Below, in pieces: positions 1-7,037 of a DNA stretch of 64,000 nt (the stretch's first letter is position 1; each line of letters begins with the position of its first letter). The translations under genes were made by a program, and so were the position numbers. The notes under the pieces were generated by a model that searched no databases, was not told where the DNA came from, and worked only from the letters and a program-made list of their open reading frames with translations. This DNA is from Chlamydiota bacterium. Lineage in GTDB: Bacteria > Chlamydiota > Chlamydiia > Chlamydiales > Rhabdochlamydiaceae. The stretch covers positions 49,762 to 113,761 of the forward strand of contig JAPLSW010000033.1 in the NCBI GenBank assembly GCA_026398435.1, in the 5' to 3' direction.

Positions 1-2
1 TT

Positions 3-836
3 CTTAAATCCCTTTCTTCTCTTCAGGAAGGAGATCGATTTAATATTATCGTATTAGATAGAAAGCTCACCCGTCTTGGCACTAAGAATTTAATGTTTAA
101 TCTCAAGTCCCTCCACCGGGCAGAAGATTTTCTTGATAAACTCTCTCAAGCAAACTTTATCACATCAGTTGACCTAATAGAGTCTCTAGAGAAAGTAGCG
201 GCCCTTATAACAGAGTCTGGGCAGATGCATACGGCTCTTCTTTTAACAAATGGGCAGTGCTCTCAAGGCTTCCAAAACCAGCAAAAAGCTCTTAAAGCCT
301 ACCTCGAAAAAAATGGGAGCAACCTCTCCCTTTATGCAGCCGCTGTTGGAGATAAGAACAACCTAGTCAACCTCGATATGATCTGTAATCTATCTGGAGG
401 CAAACTCCTCTACTCCGATACAAACGCTTCTTTTCCGAGAAAATTCTCCCTACTTGTTAAAAGCCTAAAAGCCCCCATTGCTAAAGACGTTCGGATCACA
501 GCGGAGCCAACTAACCCAAAAGCCGGTCTTACTCTTTTCAGTGCATCCCAGCACCTGCCAGCTATGTATGCAGATGAGCCCTATATAATAATGGGAAAAA
601 TGGAAAGGCTCTCAGATTTCACCCTATCTATCGAAGCAAGAAATGACGATGAGTGGATCACTATCCAAAAAACGATCTCCTTCCAGAGCGCATCTGTCGA
701 TAAAAAGCTGATACATGATTGGGATAAAGCAGAAGTTGGCACACAATACCAGGGATTCCTCAAGGACCCCAAGGCTAAATATATCAAGAAAGCCCGAGAA
801 ATACTCAAAGAAACGCATGGCAAGGCCGTTCAATGA
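3..836 (+). CDS. von Willebrand factor A-domain protein, C-terminal part (5' truncated by window edge)
   Basis: The reading frame is open from the first bases of the window, so the gene starts upstream; the in-frame ATG at 93 is unlikely to be the true start because the residues before it continue the domain. The visible part begins in a VWA fold: a strand ending in VLDRK, then an STSVDLIESLE-like helix start (here ITSVDLIESLE) and the strand LLLTNGQ, which matches the usual LLTDGQ segment. The first MIDAS motif (DxSxS) would lie upstream. A beta-rich tail of about 130 residues follows, as in batA/VIT-type VWA proteins. No signal peptide can be judged. It overlaps rsmD by 4 bases (ATGA), suggesting cotranslation. 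Function is inferred only as a metal-dependent protein-interaction module, probably envelope-associated. Confidence 0.7.
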   Translation, partial: LKSLSSLQEGDRFNIIVLDRKLTRLGTKNLMFNLKSLHRAEDFLDKLSQANFITSVDLIESLEKVAALITESGQMHTALLLTNGQCSQGFQNQQKALKAYLEKNGSNLSLYAAAVGDKNNLVNLDMICNLSGGKLLYSDTNASFPRKFSLLVKSLKAPIAKDVRITAEPTNPKAGLTLFSASQHLPAMYADEPYIIMGKMERLSDFTLSIEARNDDEWITIQKTISFQSASVDKKLIHDWDKAEVGTQYQGFLKDPKAKYIKKAREILKETHGKAVQ

Positions 837-1414
837 GTCTTCGTCTTATAGGGGGAAAGTTTAAGAACCACCTTATTAAAACTCCAGCCGGCGTTCTTAC
901 CAAGCCTACAATGAGTATGCTTAGAAAGTCGGTATTCGACATTTGTCAGGGAGATGTTGACGGCTGTAAATTCCTCGATCTCTTTGCCTGTAGTGGCGCT
1001 ATGGGCCTTGAAGCTCTCAGTCGAGGAGCTGCCTTTGCAACCTTTATAGAAAAGGATAGAAGGGCGACTAAGTGTATTGAGGAAAACCTCCATACTATGC
1101 ATCTTGAATCACAAGCTAAAGTATTATGTGGTGACGCCCTTACCCTCCTAAAAAAACTCCCTTCAGAAAAGCCCCTCTTTAACCTTGTATATATAGATCC
1201 ACCCTACACTCTCGTTAAAAATCCGGGCTGCAACCCACAAGAGCTGCTAGAATTTTTCGATACTTCCTCACTTTTAGAGAAAGGAACCACACTTTTTTTA
1301 GAAGAAGGATTTCCTTCCCATCTCTCTATAGAAAACCTCTCACTCACAACACTTCGTTTTAAAAACTCCAGAAAATTCAGTAACTCTCTCTTGCATCAAT
1401 TTTATATTTCATAG
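833..1414 (+). CDS. rsmD: 16S rRNA (guanine(966)-N2)-methyltransferase RsmD
   Basis: Class I SAM-dependent methyltransferase of 193 residues, the normal size for RsmD. The N-terminus (MSLRLIGGKFK, then TKPTMSMLRKSVFDI) matches the family's RIIGG...RPT...RE.LFNIL pattern. Motif I is FLDLFACSGAMGLEALSRGA, and the catalytic motif IV is DPPY (in YIDPPYTL), typical of enzymes that methylate an exocyclic guanine amine. It modifies G966 of 16S rRNA during 30S assembly in the cytoplasm. The start ATG overlaps the stop of the upstream VWA gene. coaD follows 12 bases downstream; the rsmD-coaD pair is common in bacteria and supports both calls. Confidence 0.93.
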   Translation: MSLRLIGGKFKNHLIKTPAGVLTKPTMSMLRKSVFDICQGDVDGCKFLDLFACSGAMGLEALSRGAAFATFIEKDRRATKCIEENLHTMHLESQAKVLCGDALTLLKKLPSEKPLFNLVYIDPPYTLVKNPGCNPQELLEFFDTSSLLEKGTTLFLEEGFPSHLSIENLSLTTLRFKNSRKFSNSLLHQFYIS

Positions 1415-1426
1415 TAGTGTGTGGGC

Positions 1427-1918
1427 ATGAAGCAAGCACTATTTCCAGGAACATTTGATCCTCCAACCCTCGGGCACCTTGACCTCATCAAGAGATCAGA
1501 GGCGCTATGTGATAAACTGGTTATAGGTATAGCCTGCAATGGTTTAAAGAAAGAGCCTTCCTCTTTTTCAATAGAAGAAAAAGTGGAAATGCTCAAGGCA
1601 ATAACAAAAGATCTCCCCTTTGTAGAGATCAAAGTCATAGACGGACTTGTTGCCACCTTTGCCAAGCAAAATAATATAGATTTCCTCCTTAGAGGACTAA
1701 GAGCCTTCTCAGATTACGATTATGAATACCGAATGGCTTTTACAAATAAAACCTTAAGTGGCGTTGAAACAGTGTTTTTTATGGCGGGTGAAAAGACCTC
1801 CCACATCAGTTCTTCACTGATCCGGGAGCTTTGCTTTAACAATTCTCGACTCCTCGAGTTTGTGCCGCCCTCCATAGAGGAATTCGTGTTTCAAAAACTC
1901 TTAAGAAAAAAAATATAA
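1427..1918 (+). CDS. coaD: Phosphopantetheine adenylyltransferase
   Basis: Penultimate step of coenzyme A synthesis: ATP + 4'-phosphopantetheine gives dephospho-CoA + PPi. The start MKQALFPGTFDPPTLGHLD carries the nucleotidyltransferase T/HxGH motif (TLGH). The family's ..RGLR.. motif is present as LLRGLRAFSDYDYE, and the ISSS segment near residue 127 (SHISSSLIREL) fits the ATP-binding C-terminal site. The length, 163 residues, is standard. I place the start at the ATG at 1427, which aligns with the usual MKxALFPG start; a GTG two codons upstream (1421) is also possible. No strong Shine-Dalgarno is visible, and the gene probably relies on coupling to rsmD. Confidence 0.95.
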   Translation: MKQALFPGTFDPPTLGHLDLIKRSEALCDKLVIGIACNGLKKEPSSFSIEEKVEMLKAITKDLPFVEIKVIDGLVATFAKQNNIDFLLRGLRAFSDYDYEYRMAFTNKTLSGVETVFFMAGEKTSHISSSLIRELCFNNSRLLEFVPPSIEEFVFQKLLRKKI

Positions 1919-1938
1919 ATGTTTTTTGATAAAAAAAA

Positions 1939-1968
1939 TTGTCAGAAAAACAATATATCATGTATACG
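1939..1968 (+). promoter_or_regulatory. Candidate sigma-66/70 promoter of the outer-membrane barrel gene
   Basis: TTGTCA (1939-1944) and TATACG (1963-1968) are separated by 18 bases in an AT-rich gap after coaD. A start point near 1975 would leave a leader of about 50 bases before the Shine-Dalgarno AGGGGG at 2011. Read from the sequence alone; no transcription data. Confidence 0.45.
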
Positions 1969-2023
1969 GAAGGAATAAGTTTAACTTGAAAGATTTTTGC
2001 ATAACTTGAAAGGGGGAAAAGCA

Positions 2024-3148
2024 ATGATCAGTAAAAATTGGGCATTCGCTCTAAGTATTTTGTCACTATCAACAGCATTAGTTGCTGCTGATCAAGCATC
2101 AACACAACAAACAAATCCACCAATGCCTATGGGCGTTACATCTCAGCCAACAGGAGTTATTACTCCTCCAGTGGCTCCAGCTGTAAACCATGGCGCTGAT
2201 GTATTTATTTCAGCAGATTTTATCTACTGGAAAGCATACCAAGAAGGCCTAGAGTACGCAAACTCAGCTGTTAATGCATTAGCTACTAGTGGACTAACAC
2301 CTGGCGCAACTCTAAACCAAGGAACTTTTGCTACACCTCAAACTAAATTTGAGCCAGGCTTTAAAGTAGGCCTTGGTCTTGAGTTCGAACATGATGGCTG
2401 GGACCTATTTGCTCAGTATACATGGCTTGCTCCTCAACACAAAGGAAGCTCTATTGCAGCCCCTGCAGCACCAAACGGACTGTTTGCTGTTGTTGGCGCG
2501 ACAGTTTCCGATGCTCAAATTAATCAAGCAGCTGCATTAAGTGAAGCAGAAGCTTCATGGAAAATGAGCTACAATGTTGTTGACCTAGAACTCGGAAGAA
2601 ATTTCTTTGTTAGCCGTTATATGACACTAAGACCTCACTTTGGTCTTAAATCAGCATGGATTACACAAAGACTTAACGTAGATCAAGAATTTCTTGCTGC
2701 CGAGACATTTGGAAATACATCTGTAAATAGCGAAGCTAGCAACCACAAGCTTAAAACTTGGGGACTTGGTATTCGTTGTGGTTTAGATCCAGTATGGCAT
2801 TTTTCTCGTAGCTGGGGCATGTATGGAAACTTCGCATTTAGCGCGCTGTATTCATACTTCAAAAACACAGCTACTGACACACTATACGCAGGTGCTGAAC
2901 AAACTGGCGTAGCTACTCAGTATGCTAACGGTAAAAAGAGCTTCCATGGTGTAGTACCAGTTCTAGAATTAGGACTTGGTCTTTCTTACATGGGCTGGTT
3001 CTATGACGAAGCGTACATGTTAGAAGTTAAAGCTGGTTGGGAAGAACAAGTATGGTTCCAATCTAACCAAGTGTTAACTGGCAAAACATCTGGTACAGGC
3101 GATATGACAACACAAGGTTTCACAATGAAAGTGGGCTTCCACTTCTAA
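2024..3148 (+). CDS. Major outer-membrane porin-like beta-barrel (Lpg1974/Legionella MOMP-like family)
   Basis: 374 residues with a clear Sec signal (MISKNWAFALSILSLSTALVAA, cleavage likely after VAA near residue 22), then a Pro/Thr/Val-rich linker and a barrel beginning ADVFISADFIYWKAYQEGLEY. The FxYWKAxxEGLxYA segment, alternating aromatic strands and the terminal FTMKVGFHF (C-terminal Phe, BAM signal) are typical of the MOMP-like family that is expanded in Simkania and Waddlia. It likely forms the main pore or structural protein of the outer membrane. The start is set by the ATG at 2024 behind AGGGGG; a TTG at 1997 would put a non-signal extension in front. Codon use looks optimised and a strong terminator follows, both fitting high expression. 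Confidence 0.8.
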   Translation: MISKNWAFALSILSLSTALVAADQASTQQTNPPMPMGVTSQPTGVITPPVAPAVNHGADVFISADFIYWKAYQEGLEYANSAVNALATSGLTPGATLNQGTFATPQTKFEPGFKVGLGLEFEHDGWDLFAQYTWLAPQHKGSSIAAPAAPNGLFAVVGATVSDAQINQAAALSEAEASWKMSYNVVDLELGRNFFVSRYMTLRPHFGLKSAWITQRLNVDQEFLAAETFGNTSVNSEASNHKLKTWGLGIRCGLDPVWHFSRSWGMYGNFAFSALYSYFKNTATDTLYAGAEQTGVATQYANGKKSFHGVVPVLELGLGLSYMGWFYDEAYMLEVKAGWEEQVWFQSNQVLTGKTSGTGDMTTQGFTMKVGFHF

Positions 3149-3175
3149 GAATCCTTAAGGTGTCATAACCTTTAG

Positions 3176-3207
3176 CGGCCCCCTCTTTGAGGGGGCCGTT
3201 TCTTTTT
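3176..3207 (+). terminator. Rho-independent terminator of the porin gene
   Basis: Perfect 10-bp GC-rich stem (CGGCCCCCTC at 3176-3185, GAGGGGGCCG at 3189-3198) with a TTT loop, followed by TTTCTTTTTG. It lies 27 bases after the porin stop. Confidence 0.93.
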
Positions 3208-3359
3208 GTAGTAATGCCCTTTTTTTTCAAATTACTATCTCTAAATAATTCCATGTGTTTTTCATAAGATTTGCCAAAATAGCATTCACCTAAAAACCAT
3301 ATATACTTTTTCTACGTGCATTACTGATTTTCAAAAGATAGGGAAAAGCAACTTAATGA

Positions 3360-3986
3360 TCATATTATGTCATAAAAGCTTTCTTGGCCAAGATGAGGCA
3401 ATAGCTTCTCACACAACCTAAACAAGCTGCTATTGCGATGATCATAAAGAGAAATCCAATCGTCAATAGAACCTCTAAAGCACCAGCGTTCAGCGGAGAA
3501 AATACGATTTTCACTATCGATCAGAGTAAAGCGTAGCAAGGGAGAGTAGGTACCATGAGCCTGTATTAATTGTGTGAAATCAGGGATTGCAAACTCTGGA
3601 AGTAATGCTGCTAGATGCTTGTAGCCATCCGTATCAGCATCAGACCCATAAACTATAATTTCCCTTCCCCTAATATCAAATTTAGCACTGATAGGGCACC
3701 ACTTGGTTATGGCGCTTTTAAGCTCCGTCTCCTCTTTTTTTGTGATGAGCCGCTCTTCTTGCTTTCGCAAGAATACTCGCGAATTTACAGGATTCTCCCA
3801 CACCTCATATCCGTCAGGGATCTGTTTGACTATATTACCTTCACTTTTTTGCGAGCAATAATAACTTACCTCTCCCTTCTTAGTGGTTTTTTGGTGAAGG
3901 AAGTAAACCTGCTTTTTTCTGTTGGTATAGGTAAAAAAATCAGGAAGAACTTTACCTTTCTTAATCAGAGCCTTTGTTTTTTTCAT
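3360..3986 (-). CDS. Hypothetical protein, no recognised family
   Basis: A 208-residue soluble protein starting MKKTKALIKKGKVLP. The start is placed at the ATG at 3986; a TTG nine bases upstream is in frame but no Shine-Dalgarno supports either. The N-terminal third is Lys-rich and resembles small beta elements (FFTYTNRKKQVYFLH, SYYCSQKSEG). The C-terminal part is mixed alpha/beta and contains WCFRGSIDDWISLYD. There is no signal peptide or membrane segment. It sits alone, convergent to nothing and opposite in strand to the porin and ankyrin genes. I do not recognise the function. Amino-acid composition looks like a real coding sequence rather than a shadow frame. Confidence 0.6.
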   Translation of the reverse strand: MKKTKALIKKGKVLPDFFTYTNRKKQVYFLHQKTTKKGEVSYYCSQKSEGNIVKQIPDGYEVWENPVNSRVFLRKQEERLITKKEETELKSAITKWCPISAKFDIRGREIIVYGSDADTDGYKHLAALLPEFAIPDFTQLIQAHGTYSPLLRFTLIDSENRIFSAERWCFRGSIDDWISLYDHRNSSLFRLCEKLLPHLGQESFYDII

Positions 3987-4424
3987 ATTGCCCAATTTTT
4001 TTACATCTTAAGTTTCGGATTGTTTAACAAAAAAATCCCCGACCACAATAAAACTTTTCTACATTCCTGAATAGAAAGTTTTGGCCAAAAATCCCAAGAA
4101 CCACATAAGCCGTAAGCAGCACTTCATCCTTGGCCCTGACCTAATGAACGCAAATACACTATTGCAGTAGCGGTAAAATGAATTTTGAAGCGTGTAATTT
4201 ACACTATCCCTTAACTACACGGGAAAAGGCAAGCTCAAGACTTACTAAAGACAAAAAAAGGCCTTAAAACCAAGATTTAACAGCACTATCTAAACTATAA
4301 AAAGCAACTATCTAACTTCTTGTCCGTATTACACTTTCAAGATAAGTTTAAATAAATAATTTAAAAATTAAATAGTAATGAATGTTTTAACCTCTTTATA
4401 CAATGAATTAAAGGGGGGATTATA
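3987..4424. other. 438-bp non-coding gap with a decayed repeat of a downstream terminator region
   Basis: No convincing gene is seen. The stretch is AT-rich with many stops in all frames. Bases 4254-4326 resemble 6981-7053 (see the repeat entry). Directly before the ankyrin gene lie a possible -10 (TATACA near 4397) and a strong Shine-Dalgarno AAGGGGGGAT at about 4410-4419. Confidence 0.6.
4254..4326 (-). repeat. Diverged copy of the terminator and 3' end of the YwqK-repeat gene
   Basis: GGCCTTAAAACCAAGATTTA here matches GGCCTTAAATCCAAGATTTA at about 6987-7006 with one mismatch. The following ~40 bases, ending ACTATCTAACTTCTTGTCCGT, match the segment ending ACTATCTGACTTTCTGTCCGT at 7035-7055, which is the terminator plus last codons of the 7038-9650 gene. 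The hairpin's second arm is lost in this copy. It looks like the remnant of a duplicated gene end. Aligned by eye. Confidence 0.6.
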
Positions 4425-6920
4425 ATGATTATTACTGGAGGAGGATCACCACCACATGAACCTGATTGGCGAGAAACCTTAGAAAACCTTGAGCGTGAAA
4501 TTGAGACTCTAAGGAGTAATTCATCTCCAGATCAAACAGCTCGCATTCGTTCATGTGTCGAAGAAAGCTTAAAATTTCTCGGAAAAGAAACTTTAATAAA
4601 CCCATCTTCTACTGATTTAAAAAAGCGATGTTCAGATCTACAAAGCCACCTCTCTAAATTAGAAGCACTCTGCAATGAACCTAAATTATTTTCCGTGTTT
4701 ACAGATGATAAGATCCGACTTTCTAGGTTATTTGGCTCTAAAACAAAAGGATGTATACAAACTGTCTCTAAGAAAATCGAACAAATAATGAAAAATTTTA
4801 TTCAGAGTAAAATAACCGACGGCATTAGTGGAGCAGATGAAGCTCTTATAAAAAAAGAAATTGAAAAAATCCCAGATCCATACCACATGCAAATTGCACT
4901 TGCCTGTAGTATGAATGGTTGGTTTTCAGGGAGTCAACAAGATCGCATTAACTTACTTTCTCAAATTAGGGCTATGCCTGTTAATCAGAATTTAGATTAT
5001 TCTACAATTGAAAGCTTACTATCACTTATTCCCCCTGAGACCAGAAATCCCCAAAATATGGCCCTATTTATCAATGCAACTTCTTATATGACACCAGCTG
5101 AGTGTAAAAATTTCATCTCCGATATAAATAAAATTGACTCAAAGAACCGGGTTTATACCCTCCAAAGTTTGGTTGATTATTCAAAGATGACAGAAAAAAA
5201 TCCAACAAATAGAAAGCTAGATATACTATGGCCTACTAAGTTGGGCCAGTCTGGGCTACATCTAGCTGCTGGTCGTGCTGAGATAATGCAACTAGAGGCC
5301 TTACTTACAAGAAAGGACATTAATGTAAACTTGCAAGATAGCAATGGGAAGACCCCTCTTTTTTTTGCGATCCTGAGTGCAGATAAAGCAATCGTAGAGA
5401 CTTTACTTGCAAGAAATGATATTGAAGTAAACAGAACAGACAACGAAGAGCAAACACCTCTTGTTCTTGCGATCCGCCGTGGAAATAAAGAAATTATAGA
5501 GGCCTTACTTACAAGAACGGACATTAATGTAAACAGAACAGACAACGAAGAGCAAACACCTCTTGTTCTTGCGATCCGCCTTGGAAATAAAGAAATTATA
5601 GAGGCCTTACTTACAAGAACGGACATTAATGTAAACTTGCAAAATAGCAATGGGTTGACCCCTCTTCATATTGCGATTCAGCATGGAAATATAGAAATCG
5701 CAAAATTATTACTTCAAAGTAAGAATATTGATGTAAACCTGCCAGAGGTCGAGGGGAAAACAGCTCTTGCTCTTGCAATCGAACTTGGAAATAAAGATAT
5801 TGTAGAGGCATTACTTACAAGAAAGGACATTAATGTAAACTTGCTAAATAGCAATGGGGTGCCCCCTCTTCATTTAGCGATCTATTATGGAAATAAAGAA
5901 ATCGTAAAAACCCTACTTACAAGAACGGATATTAATGTAAACCTCGAGACTACGGAAGGCATGACACCCCTTCTTCAAGCAGCTATATGTTATAACGAAA
6001 AACTCTTAGAGCTTCTTATAGACCATGGCGCTAATCCTATAATCAGAGATAGTAATGGATTAACCCCCTACACAAATTATAAAATGCTCGGATTGCCTAT
6101 TCCTTCTGTTCTTGCCCCTCATCATGATGAGCTAGGATATTTATTAAAAATGGCTGCTCTTACTTGGGGCATTAATGCAGTAGTCTCATTAGAAGAGGAT
6201 AAGCCCTTTAACCTAGAAGGGGGGATGATAGCTGTTCCCTTAGCCAAAGAGATAGCAAATTTCGATTTTATCCCACTTATGGTAAGGACTGCATTTTCTG
6301 AGGTAGACATACAACGCTCTGCCGAAGAAATTGCAGAATCTATTCGTAAAGGTAATTTAACAGTGATTCCAGCTGGTTTCGATGAGCATGCCATATGCCT
6401 TGTTTTTTACCAGGATATGCTTTTTATATGCAATCGTGGAGATGGCGCACCGAAAGATGAAACTCTCAGGTGTTTTCATATAGATCCAAAAAAAGCAACC
6501 CCTGAGACAATAAATGACATAACCAGTATGTATGATGAAGATCGTGCGAAAGCACTTGAATATTATCATATTTTATTGCCTTGCTCTTTAGCAAGCGGAA
6601 GGTATTGGAAAGAAATAACGGACGACTTTTCTCCTCTTCAAGCTAAATCTCAATCTGTGGGGAATTGCTCGGCAGCATCTACAAAACTAGCTATTAGAGC
6701 AGCTCTTGCAGCTCTTAAATACAAAGAACATGAAGGTCATTTGTCACGGCAAGATATTGATGATATTCGTACTACAAGTAAAAGAGCAACGCGTGAACTC
6801 AGAGAAATAAGCTATCAACGCCTAAAAAAAGAACTAGAAAACCCAAAATACGAAGCTATTCGACCCAAAATTTTAGCTTTATTTACAGAAAAACGTGCAA
6901 AGAGAGCTATTGAGGAATAA
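4425..6920 (+). CDS. Ankyrin-repeat protein with candidate cysteine-protease-like C-terminal domain (putative effector)
   Basis: 831 residues, no signal peptide. Residues ~1-265: helical, Cys-poor region of unknown type. Residues ~272-560: about nine ankyrin repeats of ~34 residues with the TPLxxAIxxGNxEIxxxLL pattern; two adjacent units are almost identical at DNA level. Residues ~570-831: a separate domain with H655 (in FDEHAICLVFY), N670 (ICNRGDG) and Q743-S-V-G-N-C748. The order H, N/D, Q, C with Q five residues before C and H-N spacing of 15 resembles clan CE (Ulp1/YopJ/ChlaDub) peptidases. A papain-like domain as described for Legionella AnkH is the alternative. Ankyrin proteins of intracellular bacteria are often host-directed; secretion here is inference. 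Strong Shine-Dalgarno AAGGGGGG precedes the ATG. Confidence 0.75.
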   Translation: MIITGGGSPPHEPDWRETLENLEREIETLRSNSSPDQTARIRSCVEESLKFLGKETLINPSSTDLKKRCSDLQSHLSKLEALCNEPKLFSVFTDDKIRLSRLFGSKTKGCIQTVSKKIEQIMKNFIQSKITDGISGADEALIKKEIEKIPDPYHMQIALACSMNGWFSGSQQDRINLLSQIRAMPVNQNLDYSTIESLLSLIPPETRNPQNMALFINATSYMTPAECKNFISDINKIDSKNRVYTLQSLVDYSKMTEKNPTNRKLDILWPTKLGQSGLHLAAGRAEIMQLEALLTRKDINVNLQDSNGKTPLFFAILSADKAIVETLLARNDIEVNRTDNEEQTPLVLAIRRGNKEIIEALLTRTDINVNRTDNEEQTPLVLAIRLGNKEIIEALLTRTDINVNLQNSNGLTPLHIAIQHGNIEIAKLLLQSKNIDVNLPEVEGKTALALAIELGNKDIVEALLTRKDINVNLLNSNGVPPLHLAIYYGNKEIVKTLLTRTDINVNLETTEGMTPLLQAAICYNEKLLELLIDHGANPIIRDSNGLTPYTNYKMLGLPIPSVLAPHHDELGYLLKMAALTWGINAVVSLEEDKPFNLEGGMIAVPLAKEIANFDFIPLMVRTAFSEVDIQRSAEEIAESIRKGNLTVIPAGFDEHAICLVFYQDMLFICNRGDGAPKDETLRCFHIDPKKATPETINDITSMYDEDRAKALEYYHILLPCSLASGRYWKEITDDFSPLQAKSQSVGNCSAASTKLAIRAALAALKYKEHEGHLSRQDIDDIRTTSKRATRELREISYQRLKKELENPKYEAIRPKILALFTEKRAKRAIEE
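5427..5630 (+). repeat. Tandem 102-bp duplication inside the ankyrin region
   Basis: Copies 5427-5528 and 5529-5630 differ at one base (CGCCG versus CGCCT, Arg to Leu). Each encodes one 34-residue ankyrin unit. Near-identity at synonymous sites indicates a recent duplication or gene conversion. Confidence 0.95.
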
Positions 6921-6980
6921 TCAAAACCATTTTTTACTTCTATTCCCTTTCCAAAACAAGTATTTGAATTAAAAAAAGTA

Positions 6981-7015
6981 AAAAAGGCCTTAAATCCAAG
7001 ATTTAAGGCCTTTTT
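6981..7015. terminator. Bidirectional terminator between convergent ankyrin and YwqK-repeat genes
   Basis: Perfect palindrome: 15-bp arms AAAAAGGCCTTAAAT (6981-6995) and ATTTAAGGCCTTTTT (7001-7015) with loop CCAAG. A T-run follows the GC-containing stem on both strands, so it can serve both the ankyrin gene (stop 6920) and the leftward gene ending at 7038. Confidence 0.92.
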
Positions 7016-7037
7016 GTCTAAAAAATGTAAGAAGCTA

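Noticed and set aside
5177..5650. 157-codon frame antisense to the ankyrin repeats with internal repeats
   Set aside because: It mirrors the repeat structure of the real gene on the opposite strand and has no start signal.
4425..6920. Insertion sequence or transposon at the ankyrin locus
   Set aside because: No transposase, terminal inverted repeats or target-site duplication seen; only the decayed flanking similarity.
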